A DNA stretch of 36,989 nucleotides from Bacteroidales bacterium OttesenSCG-928-B11 (GCA_030267125.1 JAJDJJ010000014.1:1-36989); one strand, 5' to 3'. Shown: positions 1 to 8,819, numbered from the stretch's first letter. Numbers and translations are program-made. Notes: a model not told the origin generated them from the letters alone.

Positions 1-35
1 AATAGTTTTATAAGATCCTTCATTTCAGTTAGTTG

Positions 36-1532
36 TTAAACAAGATGATGTTTTTGATTTCCCTCCACATAAATGGCGGAAAATGGTCTTGCGGGGCAGA
101 GGTATTCGCAGGCTCCGCAGCCGATGCACCGTTGTGTTTCTATTACCGGAGTAGCCAAAGCATCGGCGCTTTCATCTTTGGGGATCATGTGAATGGCGCC
201 TGTGGGACAGTGCCGGGCGCAATTTCCACAACTTACCCCGTCGGTATTTACCACGCAATTCTCTTTGATAAACACGGCTTGCCCAATCTGAATGGATGAT
301 TTTTCGGCCGCATCAATCGACTTTATCGCTCCGGTGGGACAAACTTCCGAACATTTTGTGCACTCAGGGCGGCAATAGCCCCGCTCGTAAGACATCTTGG
401 GCTGCATAAACCGTTCGATATTGTTTGAAGGACGTAATACTTGATTGGGGCAAACCGACACGCATAGCTGGCATGCCGTGCAATGTTGGTTGAAGTTTCG
501 CATTCCCGATGATCCCGGAGGTGTTAAATCCGTTGCCCGGTTGGGGATTTTTTTATCCTCGATAAATGCCAATCCGCCATCTACCTTATTGGTTTGGGCT
601 TTCAATGCGGAAGCTGCCGCAAGTGTTGCCGTGAGTGTGAGAAACTGACGGCGGGAATTGTCGGTGATATTTTCTTTAACTTCTTCATTAATAGGTTTTA
701 CATTCTCTTTTAACTTAAAGTTAGGAAGATATCTTAAAGATTTTTTCCGGCAAATATCAACGCAATCCATACAAGATACACATCTGCTATAATCAATAGT
801 CTGTTCTCTCGAATTGATGCAAGATGCTTTGCATGAGCGTTCACACAATCCGCAATTCGTGCAATTTTGAGTGTCAAAACGGGGTTTGAAGATGGAAAAT
901 CGTGAAACAAAACCCAAAACCGTTCCCACCGGACAAATCGTATTGCAATAAGTCCTCCCGTTTCGCCACGCCAGTATAAAGAGGGCTATCAGTGAGATTA
1001 TGGCAACGATGAATGTGGATAGCCCTTTTAGCCATACATCAATCGAATAAAAAGCATAACTATTTATTTTTTCAGAGAAATAAGCCAACAGGTTATTTGC
1101 TCCTTGATAGATAGGGGCGAACAGGTTAGATACGATTCTGCCGTAGGCGCTGTAGGGATCGAGTAGGGAAACAACAAAGCTGATGCCTGCGACAAGGGCA
1201 ATGCAAAATATGGCTAAGAAAGTATAGCGTAACCATTTGATGGCGGGGGAGTAAGAGAAACGGTACTTCTTTCGTTTTTTTGATGCCCACGAAATGATGT
1301 CTTGGAATATGCCCAACGGGCAGATGACCGAACAGTAAACCCGTCCGAAAATCCAAGTGAGTAGCAGTAATGCCGCCACAATGGCAATATTCACCGCCAG
1401 TAATGCGGGGATGAACTGTATTTTCGCCAGCCATCCGAACCATCCGTGCAATGTTCCTGTGAAATCAAGGAACAGCAGCGAGATCAGTGTGAAACAAAAG
1501 ATGGCAGCGGTTATTCTGATTTTTCTTAACAT
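36..1532 (-). CDS. NapH-type membrane polyferredoxin (4Fe-4S binding protein)
   Basis: A 498-residue membrane iron-sulfur protein that probably passes electrons across or along the cytoplasmic membrane. Seen: about four hydrophobic segments (around residues 5-25, 41-62, 101-124, 170-189), two CxxxCP motifs at the end of segments (C67/C71 and C196/C200) as in NapH/NosR-type proteins, then two ferredoxin clusters (C224-C234 and C251-C261). A further hydrophobic stretch follows a twin arginine (R294-R295, then FLTLTATLAAASA), and after it come four more cysteine groups (C351-C361, C387-C398, C426-C442, C469-C479). Inferred: the first two clusters face the cytoplasm and the last four may lie outside, giving a NapH-like plus NapG-like fusion. 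It is the last gene of a three-gene operon, 17 bases after the aldo/keto reductase gene. The electron donor and acceptor cannot be told from sequence. Confidence 0.85.
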   Translation of the reverse strand: MLRKIRITAAIFCFTLISLLFLDFTGTLHGWFGWLAKIQFIPALLAVNIAIVAALLLLTWIFGRVYCSVICPLGIFQDIISWASKKRKKYRFSYSPAIKWLRYTFLAIFCIALVAGISFVVSLLDPYSAYGRIVSNLFAPIYQGANNLLAYFSEKINSYAFYSIDVWLKGLSTFIVAIISLIALFILAWRNGRTYCNTICPVGTVLGFVSRFSIFKPRFDTQNCTNCGLCERSCKASCINSREQTIDYSRCVSCMDCVDICRKKSLRYLPNFKLKENVKPINEEVKENITDNSRRQFLTLTATLAAASALKAQTNKVDGGLAFIEDKKIPNRATDLTPPGSSGMRNFNQHCTACQLCVSVCPNQVLRPSNNIERFMQPKMSYERGYCRPECTKCSEVCPTGAIKSIDAAEKSSIQIGQAVFIKENCVVNTDGVSCGNCARHCPTGAIHMIPKDESADALATPVIETQRCIGCGACEYLCPARPFSAIYVEGNQKHHLV

Positions 1533-1549
1533 GATTATCTGATTTTTTC

Positions 1550-2914
1550 TTAACCGTTAATTTTCAATTGCTCGACATATCGGTCGATTTTGTTCATTTC
1601 TTCCGGAATATTAATGCGTTGCGGGCAATCTTCGAGGCATTTGTTGCAATTGATGCAATGATTTGCCTGCCGTAGTTTAGGGACACTCCTATCATAGCCG
1701 ATCAAGAAGGCGCGTCGGGCTTTACGATAGTTTTCATCTTGGGCATCCTTGGCGATGTATCCTTCGGTGATGCAGCGGTTGTAGTGGGCGAATGTTGCCG
1801 GAATGTCCAGCCCGTAAGGACACGGCATGCAATACTGGCATTCTGTGCATTGTATGTACTCGCCATTTACTAAAATTTCGGTGACTCTTTCCAAGGTTTT
1901 ATATTCCTCTTCGTTGATGGGTTCTAATGGGGAGTATGTTCGTATATTCTCTTGTAAATGTTCCATATAAACCATTCCGCTCAGTACGGTAAGCACATTC
2001 TGGGGCGTGCCCGCATAGCGAAATGCCCATTTTGCAGGACTGTCATCAGGGTTGGTGTTTTTCATCACGGTTAATGCCTCAATGGGTACACGTCCTAAAC
2101 GTCCGCCTAAAAGCGGTTCCATGATGATGGCGGGGATATTTCTTTTAACTAATTCCCCGTAAAGATATTCCGCATTCACATTCATGCCGGTCGCGTATTT
2201 CCAGTCTTGGTAATTGAGCTGGATCATGCAGAAATCCCAGTCTACTACAAAGTTAAGGACATGGTCAAAGCCTTCGGTGATGCCGTGGAAAGACCATCCC
2301 AAGTTGCGGATCCGCCCTGCTTTTCTCTCTTTAATAAAAAAATCAAGTAACCCGCTTTTGACAAAACGGTCTTCGAAATCCTCGATACTTTTTCCGACAT
2401 TGTGTAGCAGGTAATAATCCAAATAGTCCACTTGCAAATCTTCCATTGATTTACGATACATGGCGATTCCGCTTTCCAAGGTGTTGATGCGTGATGATTT
2501 TGTGGCGATAAAATAGCTCTCTCTCGGGTGTCGGCTGAGCGCGATTCCTGTTGCTTTTTCCGACCACCCCCTGACATATACCGGCGCCGTGTCGAAATAA
2601 TTCACGCCGTGGGCGATCGCGTAATCGACCAACTCATTCACCGCGTCTTGGTCAATTTCTTCTTCGCCGTTTGCATTGGTGCGCAAAGGCCAACGCATAC
2701 AACCATAACCCAAGAGCGAAACCTTGTCCCCGGTGTTATGATTAGTGCGGTAAGTCATTTTGTCGGTAGGAACAGCTGTTTTGTCGAATAGTTGTTCCTT
2801 GTTTTTCTTTCCGCCGAAATCACAGGCGTCCAAGGCTGTAGCGGCAATAACCCCACCGCCTAATGTTTTAAGGAATCTCCTGCGATTTATTTTTTTTCCG
2901 TTATTTTCTCCCAT
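1550..2914 (-). CDS. Aldo/keto reductase with Tat-like leader and C-terminal ferredoxin domain
   Basis: A 454-residue oxidoreductase. The aldo/keto reductase barrel carries the family tetrad: D108 and Y113 (in YFDTAPVY), K139 (ATKSS) and H171 (YLLHN). The C-terminus adds ferredoxin cysteines C356, C359, C362, C365 and C420, C423, C426, C430, as in the Fe-S aldo/keto reductases of anaerobes. The N-terminus reads NRRRFLKTLGGG followed by a hydrophobic run and a cysteine at 31 (ALDAC), which looks like a twin-arginine signal, perhaps of a lipoprotein, although D at -2 is unusual for a lipobox. Export is inferred; the alternative is a cytoplasmic enzyme with a vestigial leader. It lies between an ECF S-component-like gene and a membrane polyferredoxin, the likely redox partner. 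The substrate is unknown. Confidence 0.9.
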   Translation of the reverse strand: MGENNGKKINRRRFLKTLGGGVIAATALDACDFGGKKNKEQLFDKTAVPTDKMTYRTNHNTGDKVSLLGYGCMRWPLRTNANGEEEIDQDAVNELVDYAIAHGVNYFDTAPVYVRGWSEKATGIALSRHPRESYFIATKSSRINTLESGIAMYRKSMEDLQVDYLDYYLLHNVGKSIEDFEDRFVKSGLLDFFIKERKAGRIRNLGWSFHGITEGFDHVLNFVVDWDFCMIQLNYQDWKYATGMNVNAEYLYGELVKRNIPAIIMEPLLGGRLGRVPIEALTVMKNTNPDDSPAKWAFRYAGTPQNVLTVLSGMVYMEHLQENIRTYSPLEPINEEEYKTLERVTEILVNGEYIQCTECQYCMPCPYGLDIPATFAHYNRCITEGYIAKDAQDENYRKARRAFLIGYDRSVPKLRQANHCINCNKCLEDCPQRINIPEEMNKIDRYVEQLKING

Positions 2915-2940
2915 GTTTCTGCTGCGTTATGAGTGTGAGA

Positions 2941-3450
2941 TTATTTTTTCAACACATATTTTATTAGTAAATAAACTCCGAAAAGCTGTATTAGCATTCC
3001 GGGTAACGCAAGACGTAAATCCTGTGTCGCCGTATAAAAACTCCCCGACAATAACCATTCGAATAATGTTCCGCCAAGTTGGTAAAATAAAATCACTCCC
3101 GCGAGAATAGGAATCGATAGCTTTTGATAATGTTTAGCGGCAAAAGCAGCTGCCGAAGCCAGCAAGCAAGATTTTACCAATATGTCAGGCAGCACCGCAA
3201 TAGGCGGCATTCCGGTAAGGAAATGATTGGCGATAGGGGAGAGCACCGCAATTAATAACCCCGGTTTTAATCCATATTTGTACGCTCCCAAAAGGGTGAA
3301 AAAATAGATTGGAAGGAAGATTTTCCCGCCTTGGGGGATCGCATGGAAAAGCATCGGGAAAAGAATGTTCCCCGCAATAAACAAAAAGACGATAATGTAA
3401 GTTTTTGTTTGTCTGTATGAAAGAGAATACAGATTGATTGTCGTGTTCAT
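2941..3450 (-). CDS. ECF transporter S-component-like membrane protein
   Basis: A 169-residue, very hydrophobic protein with about five or six membrane segments and a short charged C-terminus (KYVLKK). Length, segment number and layout fit the substrate-binding S component of energy-coupling factor transporters (vitamin uptake), but no motif fixes the substrate and no EcfA/EcfT genes lie in the window. It is the first gene of the operon, 26 bases before the aldo/keto reductase gene, so it might bring in a cofactor for that module or act as a membrane partner; both are inference. A TAnnTTTG box lies about 50 bases upstream of the start. The next gene upstream (EF-G) ends about 200 bases away. 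The alternative is an unrelated small integral membrane protein. Confidence 0.6.
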   Translation of the reverse strand: MNTTINLYSLSYRQTKTYIIVFLFIAGNILFPMLFHAIPQGGKIFLPIYFFTLLGAYKYGLKPGLLIAVLSPIANHFLTGMPPIAVLPDILVKSCLLASAAAFAAKHYQKLSIPILAGVILFYQLGGTLFEWLLSGSFYTATQDLRLALPGMLIQLFGVYLLIKYVLKK

Positions 3451-3497
3451 AAAATTCAGAATTAATAATTTGCAAATAAGCGTTTATTTTCCGGGTA

Positions 3498-3505
3498 CAA
3501 AAGTA
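3498..3505 (-). promoter_or_regulatory. Putative -7 promoter box for the redox operon
   Basis: Read on the minus strand this is TACTTTTG, matching the Bacteroidetes -7 consensus TAnnTTTG. It lies 48 bases before the ATG of the ECF S-like gene. No TTTG -33 box stands at 18-21 bases, so the call rests on the -7 match and position alone. Confidence 0.35.
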
Positions 3506-3651
3506 ATTGTTTTGGATATAAAAAAGAGTATCGGCAGCACAAAAGGGCAAAACGATTAGTAAAGACGGCAAATATGTTTGCCATGCACTAAATTTTCAAA
3601 ATCTCATTTTCCGAAGAAAAAAGCAGACTTTTAATCAATCTGATATCCGAC

Positions 3652-5721
3652 TTACTTCTTTTTCTGGTCTTCTATTTTCTTCAAAACTTCCTCTTGAATA
3701 GCCAACGGAGTGGGTTGATACTGGAAGAACTCCATTGAATAGTTCGCTCTTCCGGAGGTGATATTCCGAAGTTGGGTAGTATAGCCGAACATCTCCATCA
3801 AAGGCACGGTGCCTACGATTTTCTGAGATCCCTTGCGGTATCTTCTCATCGATTCGATTTTACCTCTTCGGCGATTCAAGTTGCCTACTACTTCGCCGAT
3901 ATATTCATCGGGCGTGTTGACTTCGATTTTCACCACAGGCTCCAGAAGTATTGGTTTGGCTTTTCTGAAACCTTGTTTAAAACATATTTCAGAGCATATT
4001 TGGAAGGCCATGTCGGAAGAGTCGACTGTGTGGTAAGCGCCGTCGATAGCGTAAACTTTAACATCCACGATCGGGAATCCGGCTAACACACCTTTAGCCA
4101 TACATTTCTCAATACCTTTGTTTACGGAAGGGATATATTCGTTCGGAATCACCCCTCCCTTAATCATATCTACAAATTGGTATCCGTTTCCGGTATTCGG
4201 TTCCATGCGAAGGACAGTGTGTGCAAATTGTCCTTTTCCTCCTGATTGTTTAGCATGCTTATAGTTCGATTCCACAGCTTCCGTAATGGTTTCACGGAAT
4301 GCCACAGAAGGCTCGCCGACTTCTACCTCCAGCTTGAATTCATCTCTCAAACGATCGATCATGATCTCCAAATGCAATTCGCCCATTCCGGAGATGATGG
4401 TTTCTTCGGTCTCCTCGTCAAACCGGGCGTGGAAAGAGGGGTCTTCATTGATGAGTTTGCTCAATGCCTCGCCCAATTTGTCTTTATCTTTTTGCTTTGC
4501 CGGTTGTATTTTCAACTCAATAACAGAGACGGGGATATGTATAGATTCCAACAACAACGGGTGATTGATGTCGCACAAGGTGTCTCCGGTTTTTGTCGTT
4601 TTCATTCCCACTAGCGCCACAATCTCACCGGCGCCGGCTTCGCTGATCTCTTCCCTCTCTTTCGCCTTAATCCTGAAAATCCGCCCTGCCCGCTCGTTTT
4701 TCTGTCGAGTCGCATTCAAGAAAGGCATGCCGCTTGATATTTTTCCTGAAAAAATGCGGATAAACGTCTGTTGTCCAACGTAAGGATCGTTGATCAATTT
4801 AAAAGCCAAAGCCGAAAAATGTTCATTAGAGGATGGATTTCTCGAGATCATCTTCTCTTCATCGTCCATATCGTGTCCGATCGTTGCTCCGATATCCACA
4901 GGAGATGGTAAATAGTTGATAACCCCATCTAACAGGAGTTGAATTCCCATGTTTTTATATGCAGCTCCACAGAAGACGGGAGTAATCAATAATTTTAGCG
5001 TAGCATTTCTGATGGCTTCCATCAATTTCTCTGAGGGCACTTCTTTTTCATCGAAGAAGAGCGACATGATCTCATCATCGTAATCGGCTAGTTTTTCCAC
5101 AATAAAAGCTCTGGCCGTTTCCACCTTTTCGAGGTATTCTTCCGGTATTGGTATCTCATTGCGTTTCTCGTTCTCAAAGGTATAAGCAACCCTATGTATC
5201 ACGTCGATAATTCCCTCGAAAGAGTCTTCCGCTCCCATCGGGATTTGCAACGGCACAGCATTGGCATCCAAATATTGGTTCATTTGTCCGATCGCAGCCT
5301 CAAAATCAGCTCCGGTTCTGTCCATTTTATTAATGAATGCGATACGGGGAACTCTGTAACGCTCGGCCTGATTCCACACGGTTTCACTTTGCGGCTCCAC
5401 ACCTCCAACAGCGCAAAAAAGAGCGACCATCCCGTCAATCACGCGCAACGAACGCTCTACTTCCACGGTGAAATCCACGTGTCCGGGAGTATCTATCAAG
5501 TTGATCTGATGATCATTCCATTTACAAGTGATGGCAGCAGAGGCAATGGTGATTCCTCTTTCCTGCTCCTGTTTCATAAAATCCATGGTGGCTTTGCCAT
5601 CATGTGTTTCACCTAATTTGCGACTTGTTCCCGTAAAATAGAGGATTCGTTCCGTTACAGTTGTCTTTCCGGCATCAATATGTGCCGCGATTCCGATGTT
5701 TCTAAGTTTATTTAATGACAT
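3652..5721 (-). CDS. fusA: Elongation factor G (paralogue outside the str operon)
   Basis: A 689-residue translational GTPase that drives ribosome translocation or recycling in the cytoplasm. All GTPase motifs look intact: AHIDAGKTT at 13-21, RGITI at 55-59, DTPGH at 77-81 and NKMD at 131-134; the translocase domains II to V follow, with ISGMGELHLEI in domain III. Neither rpsL nor rpsG is adjacent, so this is probably not the str-operon fusA but a second copy. The segment after the P-loop (DGKATMDFMKQEQERGITI) differs from the Bacteroides str-operon EF-G as I remember it and is closer to the EF-G groups related to mitochondrial EFG1/EFG2. Unlike the GTPase-dead EF-G2 described in Bacteroides, its nucleotide-binding residues are all present. 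The gene is monocistronic. Family assignment is certain; which paralogue is inference. Confidence 0.95.
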   Translation of the reverse strand: MSLNKLRNIGIAAHIDAGKTTVTERILYFTGTSRKLGETHDGKATMDFMKQEQERGITIASAAITCKWNDHQINLIDTPGHVDFTVEVERSLRVIDGMVALFCAVGGVEPQSETVWNQAERYRVPRIAFINKMDRTGADFEAAIGQMNQYLDANAVPLQIPMGAEDSFEGIIDVIHRVAYTFENEKRNEIPIPEEYLEKVETARAFIVEKLADYDDEIMSLFFDEKEVPSEKLMEAIRNATLKLLITPVFCGAAYKNMGIQLLLDGVINYLPSPVDIGATIGHDMDDEEKMISRNPSSNEHFSALAFKLINDPYVGQQTFIRIFSGKISSGMPFLNATRQKNERAGRIFRIKAKEREEISEAGAGEIVALVGMKTTKTGDTLCDINHPLLLESIHIPVSVIELKIQPAKQKDKDKLGEALSKLINEDPSFHARFDEETEETIISGMGELHLEIMIDRLRDEFKLEVEVGEPSVAFRETITEAVESNYKHAKQSGGKGQFAHTVLRMEPNTGNGYQFVDMIKGGVIPNEYIPSVNKGIEKCMAKGVLAGFPIVDVKVYAIDGAYHTVDSSDMAFQICSEICFKQGFRKAKPILLEPVVKIEVNTPDEYIGEVVGNLNRRRGKIESMRRYRKGSQKIVGTVPLMEMFGYTTQLRNITSGRANYSMEFFQYQPTPLAIQEEVLKKIEDQKKK

Positions 5722-5810
5722 AATTTGGTCTAAAATTGCAATTGTTAATTTTTCAATAGCGCTGATTTTAAGTTGTTTAGTATGTATAAATGCTAATTTG
5801 AAAAAGAGTG

Positions 5811-5818
5811 CAAAGGTA
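5811..5818 (-). promoter_or_regulatory. Putative -7 promoter box for EF-G
   Basis: TACCTTTG on the minus strand, an exact TAnnTTTG match followed by C, 90 bases upstream of the EF-G ATG. No -33 TTTG at the usual distance. The intervening 90 bases would be a leader; no hairpin is obvious in it. Confidence 0.4.
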
Positions 5819-5927
5819 TAATTTTTTAGGTAAAAAAATGATCCTCATCAAAATATTGGATATTATTTTTTTCAATGCCGGATTTTTATTGGCAATTACA
5901 CCGTCCACGGCACGATTTTCATAAATC

Positions 5928-5952
5928 ATGCCGATGAGTTAATTGTCGGCAT
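5928..5952 (-). terminator. Weak hairpin after the 464-residue secreted protein gene
   Basis: Arms ATGCCGA (5928-5934) and TCGGCAT (5946-5952) pair perfectly over 7 bases with an 11-base loop, just past the stop codon at 5957. The run after the hairpin on the minus strand is only moderately T-rich, so a factor-independent terminator is possible but not certain. Confidence 0.35.
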
Positions 5953-5956
5953 CATT

Positions 5957-7351
5957 TTATTCGGCATAAGCAACTGCCCCATAATAGTATTTTCCCCCTT
6001 TTTTGATTACCACCAAAAAACCGTCATCCCTGCATGCCACAACTTCCCCTTCTGTTGCCTTCAGATCGGCCAATTTCTCTATCATCTGTTTTTCTATGGT
6101 TTGGGCTTTGATATTATATTTTATGTAGGTCAAACATTGTTTTTTGGCATTCTTTCCACTGTCAATGATTTTCTTTGATGTATAGTTCTTAATATTATCA
6201 ATATAAAGGAAATGTAAAAAACCATCCCGCTGGACAAATTGTTTTGATGTCTCCGGATTATTCAGAAATTGACAGCTTGTAATTTCCCCATTTTCATTCA
6301 TGTGCATTATAATGTAACTGGCAGCATCACCATATCCCAGAAAATGGAGTACCTGGATTGTTTCATTTTCAAATGTATAGTATCTCCCAAACCAAGAACC
6401 GTAATTCCAACGTTCAAGCATAGGTTTTGATTCTCCTATAAAATCTTTTCTTGTATCCAGGGCAAATTTCTCTTTTGAAGATCCTACAATGGTATTATCA
6501 TTCAAGTCTATTAGATAAGATACGAAAAGAGCATCGTCCCGATATCTTTCCCGTAAAAATCCGGAAAGTAACACAACCCCATCCCCCATCGGTTTTAGAT
6601 TTACGTTTATTTGTACGATTTGAGTTGGTAAGCGAAAAGAATAGATGGGATCGCCTTCGTTGTTAACGCCCATAATATGGTAGACCATCTCGTTTTTCTT
6701 CGTGTTGGGGTTTTTAACATATCCTATGAAAGTATAGTATACCTCTCCGTCATTTGTGACAATCTGCAAATCAGCACTTGCATTGTTTATTTCAGGAGTA
6801 GGGTAACCGCTTCTAGTCCAAAGTAAATCCCACTGATTATCTACAACAAGATGTTTGATATTACACATCCTTGCCACATGATCTAAATTGTAAAACATAA
6901 GGTAAATCTTCGTTGAATCTTCAGAATATTTCAACTTGCAATTACGATGTACGTCAACAGTCAGACTGCCTGTGTATTCATCAATAGTTGAAAAATCTTC
7001 ACTCAATGAGTAATCATCTTTTCTCATCTTATGGATTTCGACAGTGCCTGTATAATTTGAAAGGTTCAAGTTATTAATTATTAATATGATATATTCATCA
7101 TTATGATCTATTGCATCAAGGAGGCGCCATCCTGCCGGCCATTGCCAAGGTAATTTTTGAACATCCCCTTTTTCGTCTATTATACTCATTTTGGAAGAAG
7201 AATATTTCAAAATAGAAATATTTCCTATGGAAGTGAAAATTATCCCGTGAGATTTGTCGGCATTGCCCCACGCAATCGGGAGTGAGGATTGGGCGAAACT
7301 CGTAAATAATGGGATAAGGAGAATCCCTAAAACAGTAATGATTTTTCTCAT
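5957..7351 (-). CDS. Secreted protein of unknown function
   Basis: 464 residues, family not recognised. Seen: a clean signal peptide (MRKIITVLGILLIPLFTSFAQ) with predicted cleavage near residue 21 and no lipobox cysteine, followed by a sequence rich in aromatic residues and alternating hydrophobic and polar residues, suggesting all-beta structure, perhaps a beta-propeller. It has no T9SS sorting domain, no membrane segment after the signal peptide and no catalytic motif I can name. Inferred location is the periplasm or outer membrane surface. It lies 82 bases downstream of the TolC-like gene on the same strand and may be cotranscribed with it, but it may equally be a separate unit; no TAnnTTTG box was found directly before it. 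Confidence 0.75.
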   Translation of the reverse strand: MRKIITVLGILLIPLFTSFAQSSLPIAWGNADKSHGIIFTSIGNISILKYSSSKMSIIDEKGDVQKLPWQWPAGWRLLDAIDHNDEYIILIINNLNLSNYTGTVEIHKMRKDDYSLSEDFSTIDEYTGSLTVDVHRNCKLKYSEDSTKIYLMFYNLDHVARMCNIKHLVVDNQWDLLWTRSGYPTPEINNASADLQIVTNDGEVYYTFIGYVKNPNTKKNEMVYHIMGVNNEGDPIYSFRLPTQIVQINVNLKPMGDGVVLLSGFLRERYRDDALFVSYLIDLNDNTIVGSSKEKFALDTRKDFIGESKPMLERWNYGSWFGRYYTFENETIQVLHFLGYGDAASYIIMHMNENGEITSCQFLNNPETSKQFVQRDGFLHFLYIDNIKNYTSKKIIDSGKNAKKQCLTYIKYNIKAQTIEKQMIEKLADLKATEGEVVACRDDGFLVVIKKGGKYYYGAVAYAE

Positions 7352-7433
7352 ATTAATATGTTTTAAAAGTGAAAAAGACCAAAGCGGCTTATATTTCTTG
7401 TTGTTATGAAAGTGCCGTCTGTTGAAAGATCAA

Positions 7434-8696
7434 TCAAAGATTCCCCTTCAACGCCAGCAGCTCATATTTTGCCTTGAGTAGCTGGATGCGATGCACCTCC
7501 TGATTGATAAGGGAGTTGGTTTCATCATTTTGTTGTTTCAGGTAATCATAAACCGTCACGATGCCGCTCAGAAGTTGAGTGCGGTAAGTAGCAGTTAGTT
7601 CCTGGTATTTGTCGATAATCTGTTTGTCCAACACCAAAAGGTTCTCAATCCTCCTGATCTCATTGATCTTCTCTTGTATTTCAATTTGGTTGCCTTTTTC
7701 AAAATCTGACTGTTGGGCTTCGAGGATGGATTTTTGCAAATTAATGATATTACCGACTCCTGCGGTTTTCGCCCAATTGATGACCGGCACCGTAAAAGTC
7801 AATCCAACAAAATAATACCATCCGAAGTCGTTATCAAAAAAGTTGAAAGTAGGTCTGCCGTAGCCACCGGTAGCCACAAATCCTACTTGGGGTATTGTGG
7901 TGGAGTAGTGTAGTTTGCGCTGGTAATCCAAACCGGAAATTTGGTTTTGGAAGATTTTGAACTCCAAACGGTCGCTCTTAGTATTTAACTCAACGATGTT
8001 GATATCCGGCATCACAAATTCAGCATAGGTTAAATCCTTGCCGGTCAAGATAGAAAGCGAGGATTTAAGGGATTCTTTAGTGGCCAAAAGTTCGCCTTGT
8101 TGTTGCTCCACCTTCAACTGTTCCACTTCCAGCTGTGTGATGGCATTCCCGTAAATCACCCCCTCTTTCAGTAACATTTTCAACTGATCCATTTGGTCAT
8201 TGAGTGTCCGTTGCACGGTGGACAGGATGTTATTTTGTTTATCTATAATCAAAAGGTTTAGATAGATGGCGATGATTTGTTCCTTGATAGTATTGATCGA
8301 TAGGTCTAATTTATGGATTTCGTTTTCATTGTCCAACCGTTCATATTTCCGACTGTATGTAACTTTCCCCCCATCGTAAATCACTTGTCGGAGATCCATT
8401 CCAACTCGGTAGTTGTCTTTGGAGAGGAAGTCAACTCCCGGAATGCTGGTTGGAAGTTGTGGTGTTTGCGATTGATAGGAGATCATGCCGTTGATTTCCA
8501 GGGAAGGGAAATAATGAGACGAAGCATCGGTCAGTTTTACTTTCAACAGCTGTTGGTTCAACTCTTTTTGCACGTTGGATGATGATTGTGCCACTGCCCA
8601 TTGTTGGCATTCGTCGATCGTCACGGTAAACGATTCTTGTGCAAAAACCAGTGTGTTAATTATCAAAAAAAAGGAGAGAATGGCTACTCGGTTCAT
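7434..8696 (-). CDS. TolC-family outer-membrane efflux protein
   Basis: 420 residues with a signal peptide (MNRVAILSFFLIINTLVFAQ), long heptad-like alpha-helical stretches rich in Q, L, E and K, and short beta-like segments (for example around RVGMDLRQVIYDGGK and GWYYFVGLTFTVPV). This is the two-fold repeated plan of outer-membrane efflux proteins (OEP domains), and the length is normal. Such proteins form the outer-membrane channel of tripartite pumps or type I secretion. No membrane-fusion or inner-membrane pump gene is adjacent, so the partners must be encoded elsewhere: an orphan channel. The gene is divergent from the PLP enzyme gene, sharing a 123-base intergenic region. Confidence 0.88.
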   Translation of the reverse strand: MNRVAILSFFLIINTLVFAQESFTVTIDECQQWAVAQSSSNVQKELNQQLLKVKLTDASSHYFPSLEINGMISYQSQTPQLPTSIPGVDFLSKDNYRVGMDLRQVIYDGGKVTYSRKYERLDNENEIHKLDLSINTIKEQIIAIYLNLLIIDKQNNILSTVQRTLNDQMDQLKMLLKEGVIYGNAITQLEVEQLKVEQQQGELLATKESLKSSLSILTGKDLTYAEFVMPDINIVELNTKSDRLEFKIFQNQISGLDYQRKLHYSTTIPQVGFVATGGYGRPTFNFFDNDFGWYYFVGLTFTVPVINWAKTAGVGNIINLQKSILEAQQSDFEKGNQIEIQEKINEIRRIENLLVLDKQIIDKYQELTATYRTQLLSGIVTVYDYLKQQNDETNSLINQEVHRIQLLKAKYELLALKGNL

Positions 8697-8756
8697 TGTA
8701 TTTCCATTAATAGTTCATAAAAACACTTCTTTACGTATTGATCTAAAGAAAGCGGG

Positions 8757-8764
8757 CAAAATTA
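8757..8764 (-). promoter_or_regulatory. Putative -7 promoter box for the TolC-like gene
   Basis: TAATTTTG on the minus strand fits TAnnTTTG and lies 60 bases before the start codon, in the divergent region shared with the PLP enzyme gene. No -33 box was found. Confidence 0.3.
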
Positions 8765-8785
8765 ACCATTTTATTGATTAATTCT

Positions 8786-8793
8786 TATATTTG
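8786..8793 (+). promoter_or_regulatory. Putative -7 promoter box for the PLP enzyme gene
   Basis: TATATTTG, an exact TAnnTTTG match followed by C, 26 bases before the ATG at 8820. The short A-rich leader (8800-8819) holds no strong Shine-Dalgarno sequence, as is usual in Bacteroidetes. Confidence 0.4.
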
Positions 8794-8819
8794 CCGCCGC
8801 AAATTAAAAAAAAGAGAGT

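Noticed and set aside
3451..3651. Riboswitch before the ECF S-like gene (vitamin-type)
   Set aside because: Only a -7 box was found; no conserved FMN, TPP or cobalamin core could be read in the 200 bases.
4246..5616. Several long open frames on the plus strand opposite EF-G (up to 140 residues)
   Set aside because: They are antisense to a fully conserved EF-G and lack promoters or sensible composition.
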